The position numbers were made by a program, and so were the translations under genes. Positions 39,601 to 46,989 of a stretch of 64,000 nucleotides of DNA are shown in pieces. The notes beneath the pieces were generated by a model. That model was not told the origin of the DNA. It saw only the letters and a program-made list of their open reading frames with translations, and did no database searches. Numbering within the stretch: the stretch's first letter is position 1; each line of letters starts with the position of its first letter. Source of the stretch: Antedon bifida (lineage: Eukaryota; Echinodermata; Crinoidea; Comatulida; Antedonidae); contig OY727095.1 in assembly GCA_963402885.1 (NCBI GenBank), forward strand, positions 8,375,001-8,439,000, read 5' to 3'.

Positions 39601-40234
39601 AGATGGTTTGCCCTACTCTGATTTATTTGTACTGTGGACTCGGTTCATTGAGAATACAAGTAATTCTTGAGTGTGACTTGAACCCATGTCCTCTAGGTTG
39701 CTAGCCTGGTGTTCATACCTCTAGACCACCAAGCCTGCAGTGGTGGGTAGTGTTAGATTCTAGCCCATAGAAACAAGCATGTACTGTACAAACAGATCAT
39801 GATCATCCAGTTTAGCAGTATTTGCAGATTTCTGAGTGGTCTGGTTTTGTGAGAGACTAAACTTTCTGGGAAACTACCCTGGATATATGGGCATGTTCAT
39901 GTTTAGTAATTTACCTGGATAAATTTATTACCTGGATAAATTGATTACCTACCTACCAAAGTTAGAAATAGTTCATGAAGCCAACTTAGTGGGTAACTTA
40001 ACTGAATCTGAACAGGCGCTACAGTTGGATAATTTCTTTTTAATTTTTTTTTCCTTCAGTGGTGCTTCACCCGCTAACATGCAGTATATGCCTCCTAACT
40101 ACCAAAGTGCTGCGGCTGCAGCATTGCAGGGACAATCTTATGGGGGCGGTATGCCAGCGCCTGGAAACTTCGGATCTGGAGCCGGCATGATGGGACAAGG
40201 AAACATGATGAATCCAAACGGACAATTTATGTAA
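12626..40234 (+). CDS. TIA1/TIAR-family RNA-binding protein (gene span, nine visible coding exons, 5' incomplete)
   Basis: The family consists of nuclear-cytoplasmic RNA-binding proteins. They bind U-rich RNA, promote use of weak 5' splice sites through U1 snRNP, and repress translation by forming stress granules. The nine exons join in phase into 300 residues and a stop. They begin with PIKVNWATTPSSKKD, the end of RRM1 that is nearly invariant in TIA1/TIAR. RRM2 follows (RNP2 IFVGDL, RNP1 KGYGFVGF), then RRM3 (RNP2 VYVGSL, RNP1 KGYGFVKM), then a tail rich in Gln, Tyr, Ala, Gly and Met. Vertebrate proteins have about 375-390 residues, so only about 80 residues of RRM1 are missing, presumably upstream of the window. 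Introns of 9.1 and 11.9 kb interrupt RRM2. All borders are GT-AG. TIA1 and TIAR are vertebrate duplicates, so this invertebrate gene is best called TIA1-like. Confidence 0.93.
15041..15268. mobile_element. pogo-like MITE, near full-length with TA flanks
   Basis: It starts CAGTAGGACA and ends GGGGTTATACTG, with TA directly outside both ends. The core carries CCTATTAAGGGGACAC blocks twice and the TTTGGTCCAGAAAATGTC block near the right end. A short GGACA tandem repeat (about 15044-15064) has expanded within the left end. Confidence 0.78.
15395..15540 (+). mobile_element. possible tRNA-related SINE fragment
   Basis: A B-box-like stretch, AGTTCAAATCCTATCC, follows GATGACCATCTAATGCTAA. It has the spacing and character of the tRNA head of a SINE, and the GTTTCTACC following it resembles the other SINE copies. 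It is diverged and I could not delimit it precisely. Confidence 0.35.
15702..15953. repeat. two-copy tandem duplication of about 125 bp
   Basis: Unit 1 (about 15702-15822) and unit 2 (about 15823-15953) both start AAACCAGTTTA. They share TATTGTTTGATATTATT, CTGATTGATRTTACTATATA and TATTCACCATTAAA-like blocks in the same order. They differ by scattered substitutions and small indels, so the duplication is not recent. Confidence 0.75.
19986..20275. repeat. two-copy tandem duplication of about 140-150 bp
   Basis: Unit 1 starts near 19986 (GTGGGGTGACAATTTGGG) and unit 2 near 20138 (GTAGGGTGACATTTTGGG). Both contain ATTATATCATGGGAC, GTCATGCAGAAGAT, TATATCAGGGCAATAAG and ACATTGAATTTGTT. Identity is high apart from small gaps, so this is a fairly young intronic duplication. 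Confidence 0.8.
21805..21892 (+). CDS. TIA1-like exon: first half of RRM2
   Basis: The acceptor follows CTCTATAG and the donor is GTAAGT. The translation is NLFNIFVGDLDQDITTEELR, then SAFNQHGNVV completed by the next exon. IFVGDL is the RNP2 motif (first beta strand of the RRM). The pattern matches [20 protein letters not shown] of vertebrate TIAR. The intron just after the donor is strongly U-rich, which is the kind of site TIA1 proteins bind. Confidence 0.93.
22640..22800. mobile_element. possible tRNA-like SINE fragments
   Basis: Two B-box-like stretches occur in this segment: GGGTTTGAATCCCATGC near 22673 and GTGGGTTCAATTTCCTC near 22780. Both resemble the T-loop region of tRNA-derived SINEs. 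No A-box or clear end could be assigned, so this is only a suggestion. Confidence 0.3.
22941..23133. mobile_element. MITE-like element with 31-bp terminal inverted repeats
   Basis: The left arm (22941-22971) contains ACAGATGAGCGGTAATGG. The right arm (23103-23133) is its reverse complement with about three mismatches over 31 bp. The 131-bp interior does not code. TGCTAG occurs outside both arms in mirrored orientation (near 22916 and 23148), so the true ends may lie a little further out. The superfamily cannot be told from this single copy. Confidence 0.65.
25018..25179. mobile_element. 162-bp foldback element with arms of about 67 bp
   Basis: The left arm (25018-25087) starts GGCCCAGTTATT and carries CACCTTTGGTAGGTAGGAAC. 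The right arm (25113-25179) is its reverse complement with only a few differences. Only about 25 bp of spacer remain, so the element is almost entirely a hairpin. This is typical of MITEs and of recent inverted duplications. A transcript of this intron would fold here into a long stem. Confidence 0.8.
25895..25958. mobile_element. pogo-like MITE fragment
   Basis: A short stretch with GGGACACCTTTGGAACAAAA, TTGTCTCCTGAATAGGG and a CTGTAGTG end-like sequence matches the family modules in inverse order. Only one end is present. A second scrap (CCCTGAATAGGGATGTCC) lies near 26135. Confidence 0.45.
26249..26458. mobile_element. pogo-like MITE, diverged full-length copy
   Basis: It starts CAGTAGAACCGTTCC and ends with GGTGTCTCCTTAATATGCTACAGTA. 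The left GGACATTAAGGGGCACATTT block and the right GGGATCAAAAGGTGTC block are in family order. About 120 bp of unrelated AT-rich sequence separate them. Confidence 0.6.
26775..26890 (+). mobile_element. possible tRNA-related SINE fragment
   Basis: The segment GGCGTGTGGCACAGTTAGTT, followed by AGACATTGAACTACACTGAT, resembles the 5' half of a tRNA with an A-box-like stretch. It is more GC-rich than the flanks. No B-box partner was clearly seen, so the call is weak. Confidence 0.3.
27211..27535. mobile_element. 325-bp MITE with 19-20-bp inverted ends and TTAA at both tips
   Basis: The left end TTAAAGATGTATTGTCCCCC (27211-27230) pairs with the right end GGGGGACAATATATCTTAA (27517-27535), apart from one gap and one mismatch. 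TTAA sits at both tips, which suggests but does not prove a piggyBac-type element, since that superfamily targets TTAA. The interior is AT-rich with poly-A and poly-T runs and no ORF. Partial copies occur at 36172-36290 and 52976-53180, so it is a real dispersed family. Confidence 0.7.
27996..28229. mobile_element. pogo-like MITE carrying an internal 18-bp tandem expansion
   Basis: Family modules run from CCCCTATTCAATTGACAC to the right end GGGGTTCTACTG followed by TA. In the left half, a GGGGACACTACTATTAAA unit of 18 bp is repeated about five times (about 28016-28111). The unit is a slightly altered form of the family's own CTATTAAGGGGACAC block, so the minisatellite grew out of the transposon. 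Confidence 0.75.
28016..28111. repeat. 18-bp tandem repeat, five units
   Basis: The units read GGGGACACTACTATTAAA with almost no variation. Because 18 is divisible by three, both strands stay open and give repeats such as GTLLLK on one strand and a VSPLIV-type repeat on the other. These are not genes. The near identity shows recent expansion. Confidence 0.85.
30628..30852 (+). mobile_element. tRNA-derived SINE, fuller copy
   Basis: An A-box-like TAGCTTGGTTG lies near 30637 and a B-box GGGTTCAATCC near 30692, spaced as in a tRNA gene. A non-tRNA body follows, with TATCCATCCTGTAATTGGCA, and then an A-rich tail near 30843. The copy at 12424 shares the B-box region and the CCTGTAATGGGAGACTTG-type body. 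A microsatellite-like TATATA stretch interrupts the middle. Such elements are transcribed by RNA polymerase III and copied by a partner LINE. Confidence 0.65.
31275..31556. repeat. minisatellite, nine units of 31-35 bp
   Basis: The unit is close to CAATCTAGGAACAAGTGAAAA followed by GTGTCTTTATT. Nine CTAGRAACAAG-type cores are countable. Units differ mainly by presence or absence of a TTTA step (31 against 35 bp) and by GTGAAAA or GTAAAAA. The outer units are the most diverged. It lies inside the 11.9-kb intron of the TIA1-like gene. Confidence 0.85.
33812..33887 (+). CDS. TIA1-like exon: second half of RRM2
   Basis: The acceptor follows TATCTTTCCAG and the donor is GTAAGT. The translation is VEARVVRDAESNRSKGYGFV followed by GFATKL. 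KGYGFVGF is the RNP1 octamer that stacks on RNA. The segment aligns with [20 protein letters not shown] of vertebrate TIAR. The exon ends in phase 0. Confidence 0.94.
34321..34400. mobile_element. pogo-like MITE, left part
   Basis: It starts CAGTAGAACCTCTATTATGG directly after TA (34319-34320) and continues with GGGGACACCTTCGGGACCAA and CAAAGTGTCCCCTGCAGTCC. The right terminal ACTG was not found, so the copy is truncated. It sits in the intron between the two exons that complete RRM2. Confidence 0.7.
34852..34957 (+). CDS. TIA1-like exon: end of RRM2 and linker
   Basis: The acceptor follows TATTTCATAG and the donor begins GTTAGC, a weak 5' splice site compared with the GTAAGT of its neighbours. 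The translation is EAETAMTMMNNKLLGTKCIR then TNWAARKMQPQTKPE. TNWAARK matches the TNWATRKP that ends RRM2 in TIA1/TIAR. A MITE begins only 20 bp after this exon. Confidence 0.93.
34977..35064. mobile_element. 88-bp pogo-like MITE with TA flanks, next to a splice donor
   Basis: It starts CAGTAGAAGCTCTGTTAAGG and ends GAGTACCTACTG, with TA on each side (34975-34976 and 35065-35066). It keeps the two GGGGACAC and GTGTCCCC blocks facing each other and little else, so it is essentially a hairpin. It starts 20 bp downstream of the preceding exon's end. Confidence 0.78.
35480..35569 (+). CDS. TIA1-like exon: linker and start of RRM3
   Basis: The acceptor follows AACTCACAG and the donor is GTAAAC. 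The translation is VLKKNYDEVLMQATATNCTV followed by YVGSLIKEIT. NCTVYVGSL holds the RNP2 strand of RRM3, equivalent to NCTVYCGGI in vertebrates. The linker keeps the DEV-type acidic stretch (human FEDVV). Confidence 0.93.
35660..36110. other. intron stretch with decayed GATG/ACG-rich repeats
   Basis: Words such as GTGACGATGACG, GGCGATGATGACG and CGATGTTA recur irregularly between about 35665 and 36010. The base composition here is more purine and CG-rich than elsewhere in the introns. All frames carry stops, so it does not look coding. It may be an old simple-repeat expansion that has decayed. Confidence 0.35.
36172..36290. mobile_element. TTAA-tipped MITE family, left-end partial copy
   Basis: It starts TTAAAGATGTATTGTCCCC and continues with ACATGAAAAATTAAAATTGA and ATGATTTCGCTTATAA, matching the left portion of the 27211-27535 element. 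The right inverted end is absent. It lies 33 bp upstream of the exon at 36323. Confidence 0.6.
36323..36407 (+). CDS. TIA1-like exon: middle of RRM3
   Basis: The acceptor follows CCAACAATAG and the donor is GTAAGT. The translation is DTTLRSYFETYGTIQEVRVF then PDKGYGFVK. EVRVFPDKGYGFV contains RNP1 of RRM3 and matches EIRVFPEKGYSFVRF of TIAR closely. The F-P-x-K-G-Y core is diagnostic for the third RRM of this family. Confidence 0.94.
36877..37006 (+). CDS. TIA1-like exon: end of RRM3
   Basis: The acceptor follows TTTCTCTCCAG and the donor is GTAAGT. The translation (the first codon is shared with the previous exon) reads KMDTHENAAAAITNLHGTNI then LGTQIKCNWGKETPTDPSAM and YAVP. CNWGKE corresponds to the CYWGKES that ends RRM3 in vertebrates. 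The exon ends in phase 0. Confidence 0.94.
38297..38309. promoter_or_regulatory. RFX-type X-box motif
   Basis: GTTGCTAGGCAAC is an inverted-repeat match to the X-box bound by RFX factors (GTTGCC-type half sites). It lies in an intron directly after a dispersed repeat copy. Nothing shows it is used, and a 13-bp match can arise by chance or be part of the repeat. Confidence 0.3.
38676..38820. mobile_element. pogo-like MITE, near full-length
   Basis: It starts CAGTTAGAACCCTCC and ends near GGTTCTATAGTA. The modules CACCTTATTCAGGGGACAC, CAATATATGTTTTAACACTA and CCCTATTAAGGGGACACTTT are in family order. It resembles the 291-463 copy closely. Both termini are slightly diverged. Confidence 0.7.
39265..39371 (+). 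CDS. TIA1-like exon: Gln/Tyr-rich prion-like tail, first part
   Basis: The acceptor follows TTATTTTTAG and the donor is GTATGA. The translation starts QQQQQYSNYYAAAYPQQQQQ and goes on with QYVANQYFYQAQPYQ. Two poly-Gln runs coded largely by CAA come from CAA/CAG microsatellite-like DNA. In this family the tail drives stress-granule assembly. The Gln runs are likely to vary in length between individuals. Confidence 0.9.
39507..39562. repeat. perfect 21-bp inverted repeat with short loop
   Basis: The arms are 39507-39527 and 39542-39562, perfectly complementary, with a 14-bp loop. The arm core is CCTTATCAAACTTTATG. It directly follows the 60-bp repeat copy at 39440-39498, so the two may belong to one element. 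In RNA it would form a stable hairpin about 135 nt after the exon. Confidence 0.8.
39660..39750 (-). mobile_element. tRNA-derived SINE head, minus strand
   Basis: On the minus strand the segment reads GCTTGGTGGTCTAGAGGTAT, with an A-box-like TGGTCTAGAGG. About 35 bases later comes GGACATGGGTTCAAGTCACA, with a B-box GGTTCAAGTC. The spacing is that of a tRNA. The length and sequence do not fold into a clean cloverleaf, so a SINE head or tRNA pseudogene is more likely than a working tRNA gene. Confidence 0.5.
40060..40234 (+). CDS. TIA1-like last coding exon
   Basis: The acceptor follows TTTTTCCTTCAG, and the stop codon TAA is at 40232-40234. The translation starts SGASPANMQYMPPNYQSAAA and ends MMGQGNMMNPNGQFM. 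It is rich in Gly, Met, Gln and Asn with no folded domain. Together with the preceding exon it makes the low-complexity tail, shorter than the vertebrate one and without its Trp-rich QPWNQQG motif. Confidence 0.9.
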
Positions 40235-43160
40235 AGAACGAGTTTATTAGAAGGATCAGGATAAATGACGAGAGGACGATGTCTGTCTGTTTGTCTGAAT
40301 ACAACTCACTCTATCCAAAAATCACATGAAATAATGTAAATAATGTATGAGACGTCAATGGCTCGTATATTGTGCAGAACAAAAAAATATATATAAACAA
40401 TATAGAAAATTAGGTAATACAATGAAATTGATCACCTGGAATCACACTTAGAGACGGGGTTTGATGAAATCAAGCTACCTGATTGGTTGATTAGGTATGC
40501 ATAGATTATACAGGTGATTAAAGCAGTTTATGTAAAAATTAATGTAGTCAGAAGTTAAGTGGATATGGTGAATAATCGTATCTTGTAGCCAGATCCTGAC
40601 AGAGTACAAAGGCTACAGTGGAGTGGTTTTGTGTGTGTGTACATATATATAAATGATAGGGAAAAAAACGAATATCAGGGACATATTTTTGCACAGGAAG
40701 ATGACATGTGTTAATTATTGCATGTCTATGATCTGTTGCATTGTTTAGAGGTGAATAGACCTTTACCCTTTGGCCTCACGACAAAAGCCATCCCTTGATT
40801 CAGCATTTATCTCCAAGCTCAGCAGCGTAACAAACAATCGTGTGTGCACCATAGCACTGTTTTCTCAATGCTTTTGGATGCATGAATAATCAAGTGCTTT
40901 TAGTAGCCTGCTCAGGTTTCTTTCATGGTCATCCATTTAATAATGTTTTGACAATGTATTTCACTATATCTTAATCATGATAAACAAACTACATTTGTTT
41001 ATTTTGGTTTACTGAGCAGTGTATGTCCCTGAATGTTTAATGCTGTATAATCGGAAATAACTTCTGAGTATCTTAACATCTGAGTTGCTTTCCTCACCCC
41101 CAAATTATTTAAAAAGCCATCATTCCCTCTCGACATCAAACAGTTCTCGGCGCAAACTTGCCAATATCGGCCAAGAACTCTTAAATCAGCCTGTAGAGTT
41201 AGATTATCGGCGACTAAATGTTTCTAAATGTATCATCATTTTTACTAATGAATGAAACCAATTTGTACAGTTTTGGTTCGCATTACCGTAAGAAAATGAC
41301 TAGCGCCATGATTTTGTAACTCCACGACGAACTTGGCATTTTAAACAAGTTCTTATTTGTACCTGTAGTCGCTGCAATATCATGTATAACCCAAAAACTT
41401 TTTTGCTTTTTAAGGAAAATTTTTTTTACATGGAAATGTCGGTTTGTTGTCAATCGGATTTATGTTTCTTTCCTGAAGTTTATGTATGCAGGAATCTCGT
41501 AAAAAGCAATGTTTAATGTTGTTGGTGGATGCCAATGAGCACACGCGCTTAATAGTATAATCACATACATAGTAGCAACACAAAGAGAATGTATAATAAT
41601 AGTGTGGATGGATAAATTGGATTTTATGTTGGTTGGTTAGTTTTTAGTTTCACTTAGATTTATAGTGTGGAACATTGCACCCAAGTGTCTTACTAATAGT
41701 GTTTGTGTCTGGCTTTGTAAATACTTCTTTCGGGTTGGAAGTTTTGGAAAAAAAATAAATAGTAGGTAAGGTTGGATTTAGTTTTTCGGGTAAATGGTTC
41801 TACGGCGTAAATAGTGTTAAAGGAGAAACGTTTACCGAAATAAGCGAGCTGTTCTCGTATTATTTTAAATCGACCTTCGATCGAGTTGTTGGCCAATTTA
41901 ATAATGTGACGATAACGTAAACTTTTCGTTCAAGATTTGTTGTAAATTATTGGAAAAAAAAACTACTATAGGTAGTTAAAAAGGTCAGATGGTCGTTTCT
42001 TGATATGAAAAAGCACTTTAGTAGTAAAAAAATTGTGGGTATAAATATGGATTTCTGTTTTTTAGTTAACGTGTGATTCGGAATGACAATATATGAAATC
42101 GACATTCCTGAAGAAAGACTAAATAATGTACAACCCTCGTTTACAATTAATTTGTGTGTTGTAGATTATACATTTTCAATCAAATTAAATGAATTATTTT
42201 TGTGTTCTAAGGAGAGTATAAAGTAGTGCCAAGATCTAGTGCAATGAAGCAAAGAGGCACCATCGTGATTATTAACATTTTTTTTGTATGATTTTTAAGA
42301 TGAAAATGTAACCAAAAATAGAGCCCTGTATAATACATGTCCTCATTAAAAAGAAATACTATTTTGTACAGTGTTTTTTCATCATTTTCAATATATATAT
42401 TTTTTTTCAAACTGTAACAGGTTTTTGACTACAATCATTTGTGATCTGATTCTGTGTTTTTAATTGTGATGTCAAATATATATATTTATCCTTTTTCATT
42501 CCATGTCGTTTTTGTACACAAAGAAACAATTATAACCTTAATTATTATTTTTTAATTAGTCTAGGTGAAATTGTAAAACATTGTTTAGTGTGATTATATA
42601 AATGGTACAGTTTTTTGAATACTATTACTGTAGGTATAGCCTGTGTATATGTCTGTGGGTGGTATGGCTGCATATGTATGCGTGTATTTGTACAGATATA
42701 CAACTATTGTAAATTACTATAACATATAATCATTTTTCAAAAACCTGTTACAGACCAAATTCTTTCGTATAGATTTTTTTCAAAAGCTTTTTTTTAAATC
42801 ACATGATTTATTATCTTTATTTATTTATTTAGTTTTTTTGTTGTTTAAAAAAGAGAAAATTATAAAAGTTGTGCATTGTGCTATTTTGAAGATAACGTAT
42901 TATAAATACCGGTGGGATGGGAGGAATGTTGACTGCAATGCGTACGTGTTTTCTGAAAAAAAAAAAACTGTTGTTTTCAGTAACCTGTTTTTAGATCTTG
43001 GTAATATACCGTAGTGTACAGCTGCCTCATGATTCGATGTCCTTTAAAAAAAGACGAGCAAATTAGAATGTAGTTTCGGCTCCAATTCTGTTGAACCTTA
43101 ATGTAGGGAGCCATGTAGAAAGTAGGGGAAAAATGAAAATAAAACACCATTTCTATATGA
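40235..43160 (+). other. probable long 3' UTR of the TIA1-like gene
   Basis: The 2.9 kb after the stop codon are U-rich and free of the MITEs that fill other regions, as expected for a transcribed and conserved 3' UTR. Candidate poly(A) signals AATAAA lie at 41754-41759 and 43138-43143. The second is followed by a GT-rich stretch (TTTGTGTCATTTGTTT). A weak hairpin (GTTCTCGGC with GCCAAGAAC, 41142-41182) is present. The end point is inferred only. Confidence 0.45.
43138..43143 (+). terminator. candidate poly(A) signal
   Basis: AATAAA is followed about 30 bases later by a GT-rich stretch, the usual arrangement for cleavage and polyadenylation. It lies just before the 21-bp minisatellite and would give a 3' UTR of about 2.9 kb. 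The upstream AATAAA at 41754 is an alternative. Confidence 0.4.
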
Positions 43161-43279
43161 GAATGAATGCTTTGTGTCATTTGTTTAAAGCCTAAAAGCT
43201 CCCGCAAGAATCTTGTTTTTTGTAGTACAGTACTGTATTTATTTTGCCACACCCATCACTGCTTCTAATGAAAACCCCA

Positions 43280-43702
43280 CACCCATCATGTTAGATACCA
43301 CACCCATGGTGTTCGAGACTACACTCATGGTGTTAGAGACAACACACATGGCGTTAGAGACCACGCTCATGGTGTTAGAGAACACACTCATCAAGTTAGA
43401 GACCACACCCATCAAGTTAGAGACTACACTCATGGTGTTAGAGAACACACTCATGGTGTTAGAGAACACACTCATCAAGTTAGAGACCACACCCATCAAG
43501 TTAGAGACTACACTCATGGTGTTAGAGACCACACTCATGGTGTTACAGAACACACTCATCAAGTTAGAGACCACACCCATCAAGTTAGAGACTACACTCA
43601 TGGTGTTAGAGACCACACTCATGGCGTTAGAGACCACACTCATCGTGTTAGAGACCACACTCATCGTGTTAGAGACCGCACCCAGTTAGAGACCACACCC
43701 AT
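43280..43702. repeat. 21-bp minisatellite of about 19-20 units with 84-bp higher-order period
   Basis: The unit is GTTAGAGACCACACTCATGG plus T. Variants carry AACACA for CCACAC and ATCAAG for ATGGTG. Because 21 is a multiple of three, a plus-strand frame (43213-43689) and a minus-strand frame (43239-43664) both stay open. They give LETTLMV-type and SVVSNTM-type repeats. Starting near 43381, the order NTLIK, TPIK, TLMV, TLMV recurs three times, an 84-bp higher-order repeat. No start context, splice site or domain supports a real protein. Confidence 0.88.
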
Positions 43703-44221
43703 CACTGATTCTAATGAAAAAGCCACACCCATCACGGTGCTTGTTATACCATACCATGGTCCTTTTGATGGCAGTTTCTGATGAGAGACCATACCAATAG
43801 GCCTAATGGCTTCAGATGAGAAATCAAAACCTTCATTGCAGTTTGGTTTGGCTAAGATGTAAATATTTAAATAGGTAGATAATTAATTATTATGTACCAA
43901 GTTTGTATTAAATGGTCACTCTTGGTAGATATTTTTCAAAGTTTTAAATTTACTGGATACATGACTACAAGACCCGATTGGTCCAGGTACTGTATCTTTG
44001 CAATATTTGATTTCCAGTTATAGATACCCCGGACACTTTTAGGGAGGCCTGAGTCATTGTCATTGGACATTTAAACTACTAAATAGATCCCCATGCATTC
44101 TGTTTTTTTTAATTGCGGCAGTGAATACTGAACGGCCGGTGGTTACGATTCTCACCCTTCTTTCAGTTTTCAGATGCACTTTCTAAATTCCTCGGTGAAT
44201 CGTAATATTATAGTGAACTAA

Positions 44222-44708
44222 TAACATAATATAGAGTATATGGAATCACTAATTATAACAGCAAATCCTAATAGGCCTACGATTATCATAAAATGACGTT
44301 AAAATAATTGGCATAAATATAAAATCATACATAATGGAACACAGGATTTAGTATTAATGAGGTTTGATTAAAAGATATATTACATTATAATCTGGGTTTG
44401 CCTAACGGTAATTTCAGTAGTAGAACTAACATACTTACTCTAAAGTGGGCATCATAATTGAACTATTAACATCTATGTAATCAGTAATTATAAAAGCAAA
44501 TCCTTTACGATTATCATAAAATGACGTTAAAATAACTGGCATAAATATAAAACATGGAACATAAAGGATTTAGGTTGCAAAATAAATGTAACTAATATTA
44601 ATGAGGTATGATTAACTCACCGATGCGCCACCTCAATTTAATAAAGTAGCCTAATAATTTCAATAGTAGAACGAGCATACTTACTCTAAAGTGGGCATCA
44701 TAAGTGTT
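44222..44708. repeat. two-copy tandem duplication of about 240 bp
   Basis: Unit 1 (about 44222-44460) and unit 2 (about 44461-44708) share AATTATAANAGCAAATCC, GATTATCATAAAATGACGTT, TTAATGAGGTNTGATTAA and the ending CTTACTCTAAAGTGGGCATC. Unit 2 has an extra AATAAATGTAACTA-type piece. Divergence is moderate. Confidence 0.75.
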
Positions 44709-46244
44709 GTTTTCTTTAAAGGGTAACCGAGTTTAAAATTGTTATCAATATTGTTGCAAAGGTTTGTGTTTCGCACCTATCACAAGTGGACCACAAGTAA
44801 AAACAATGAATGAATAAAACTGGTGGTCCGAAGGGTCACTACGGTGTACTGGGCCCATCTCAGCCCTCATTCATGGTTTAATATAATTTATCCCATAATT
44901 TATCTCATGAATTATTCATGATTTCGTTGAGGAATAAACATTTCGCGCGCCAGACTGTGGCTGTGGGGTCAGTTGAGGATAAATAAAATGTCAAACTATG
45001 AATGAAATTTCAATAAATAAGATGATACTCGAGGTTGATTTTCTAGATTATTTAGCGATTGATACTCTAATATAATTGATACTACTGTATAAATGTTATG
45101 TTCGCATTGTATACCAACGTACGATATCGTCTGTGTATACACATAGAGATCCGACGAATTACAGAAACATATCTTTTAAACATGATGTGAATTATTTATG
45201 GTTTTGTTCAAACTTTTGACTTTTATTAGGAATCACCGACCTTGGCTAAAACACCTTTTTTTTTAGATAGAAAAAAAAAACACATTGAAGCCTCCAAGAA
45301 GCGCGTTAAAACAGACGATGATAAATCATAGGCAGACTAAATTAGATATGCTGAAATGTTTCATTGATCGCATGTATGTTTGTCAAATACTGTATCCTCG
45401 TTTTAAGGGGACTTTTTACCTCTCTGTACGGTATGCTTAGACTTAATGCAGCGTGGATAATTTGATCCAAAAGTTTTCCAACGCGGCACTGCGATTGTCC
45501 GATGCTTTATATTGCACTCATTCATACACTGGGGTAAAACTGAATTATAACAAAAACACCCCTCTCCGCTCCTCACCCACCACCCCCGAAGGGAATACGG
45601 GTAACTTTGCCAGCACGGTAAAGTAACCACCTCAGCATTTTGGAAGTGCTCCCATACACAATCTACGCCATTGATGTGTTAAACAAGATTTTACAAGAGA
45701 TGTGTGGGGTTACCGTTACATTTAGGACAAACCGCCATCAAACTGGATTGTAACCATTCTTTAGTTAGCCTAATTCTATCTTCTTCATTAGGCCTACTGT
45801 ATTTACGCACCGGTGTCTAAATAAACGTTGAATACATGAAAATAAAATGGAATTCATATCCTGTTTTTCTTTGATGTTTTTTACCGTATAGGTTTATGTA
45901 TCTGAACTGTAAAGTAACTGTTTAGATATCCTTCAACTAGACATTTGTGAGTTCCTGACGATAGTTAATATGCCCTTCTGGATTCATGATAATAGCTTCA
46001 GAAATCATTACCTTTATTATTTACCGCCTTGAATGATATCATACCCAGCGACTGATACTATTTATGATGGCATGGTGGATACATTAAACAACATAAAATA
46101 AATTCGTAAGATCAAAATAATGGTCAAAATAAGCGTACAGTAAAATGTAATATCAAATATAGAGTATTGTATTAACTATTACTGTACCACAAAATATACA
46201 CATCACTGAAACATACACGTGCAAAATTGTATATCTATACATTC

Positions 46245-46346
46245 ACACTTGATCCGTTTCACGGAACGGAAGACGCCGCCGTTCAATTCATGAGTTTTCA
46301 TTAACAAACGACGCCGTCTTCCATTCCGTGAAACGGAACAAGTGAG
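46245..46346. mobile_element. 102-bp foldback element with arms of about 38 bp
   Basis: The left arm (46245-46282) carries CCGTTTCACGGAACGGAAGA. The right arm (46307-46346) is its reverse complement with a few differences, for example ACGGAATGGAAGACGGCG when read on the minus strand. Each arm also contains the small palindrome CCGTTTCACGG. It is more CG-rich than its flanks. It is probably a MITE or a structured regulatory palindrome. Confidence 0.72.
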
Positions 46347-46989
46347 AATATTGCTTTATGGCATAAGCACGGTGGTGGTATTATAGGCTTGGCGTATAAT
46401 GGTGGCCTATTGCATACATTTTGCAATACTGTATACCAAAATAATGTGAAATACTAGGCTTACATTCGCACCACGGGGACGATTATGGAATTAGTCCACC
46501 GCCAAATCATTTGGACATGTTTTATCAATGGTGAGGATAGTGTTACCCGGTTCATGCATAATTCAAAGAAGTAAAAAGAAATTTAATAATTTTTAAGTAG
46601 CCCTATATGAAATCGTTTTACGATAGGCTTACCTATAGGGCCGACATAGATCTAGTGCTCTATCGTAATTCATAGACTTAATGTTATCGAATTCAGAGAA
46701 CGGAAACGAACCATTTTAACATTTACATAATAGTAGAATTTTAAACATGAAACGTGGATCGAAATATTGATAGTCGCTTTAATTTACATAGCATTGCTTC
46801 TTAATGTGACAATCACTCATCACTATGCGTTGATGATTTTGGCGCAAGTACAGACATTGTCCAAGTTACATTAAAGCATTACGGTAATAAATATCATAAA
46901 TACAAAGCAACGTTGTAATTGTATTGAGGTGTGACTTTCTCAAACTCAATCCGGTGGGCCTGCAGTTATCCGAACAGCTCTTGTAAAGC

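Noticed and set aside
39660-39750. tRNA gene on the minus strand
   Set aside because: A-box and B-box-like sequences are present, but no clean cloverleaf could be drawn. A SINE head or pseudogene fits better.
43213-43689. 158-codon and 141-codon frames on opposite strands
   Set aside because: Both come from a 21-bp tandem repeat, and no domain or gene context supports either.
45403-45630. 75-codon minus-strand frame in a CG-richer patch
   Set aside because: No recognisable motif, no splice borders and no matching neighbour.
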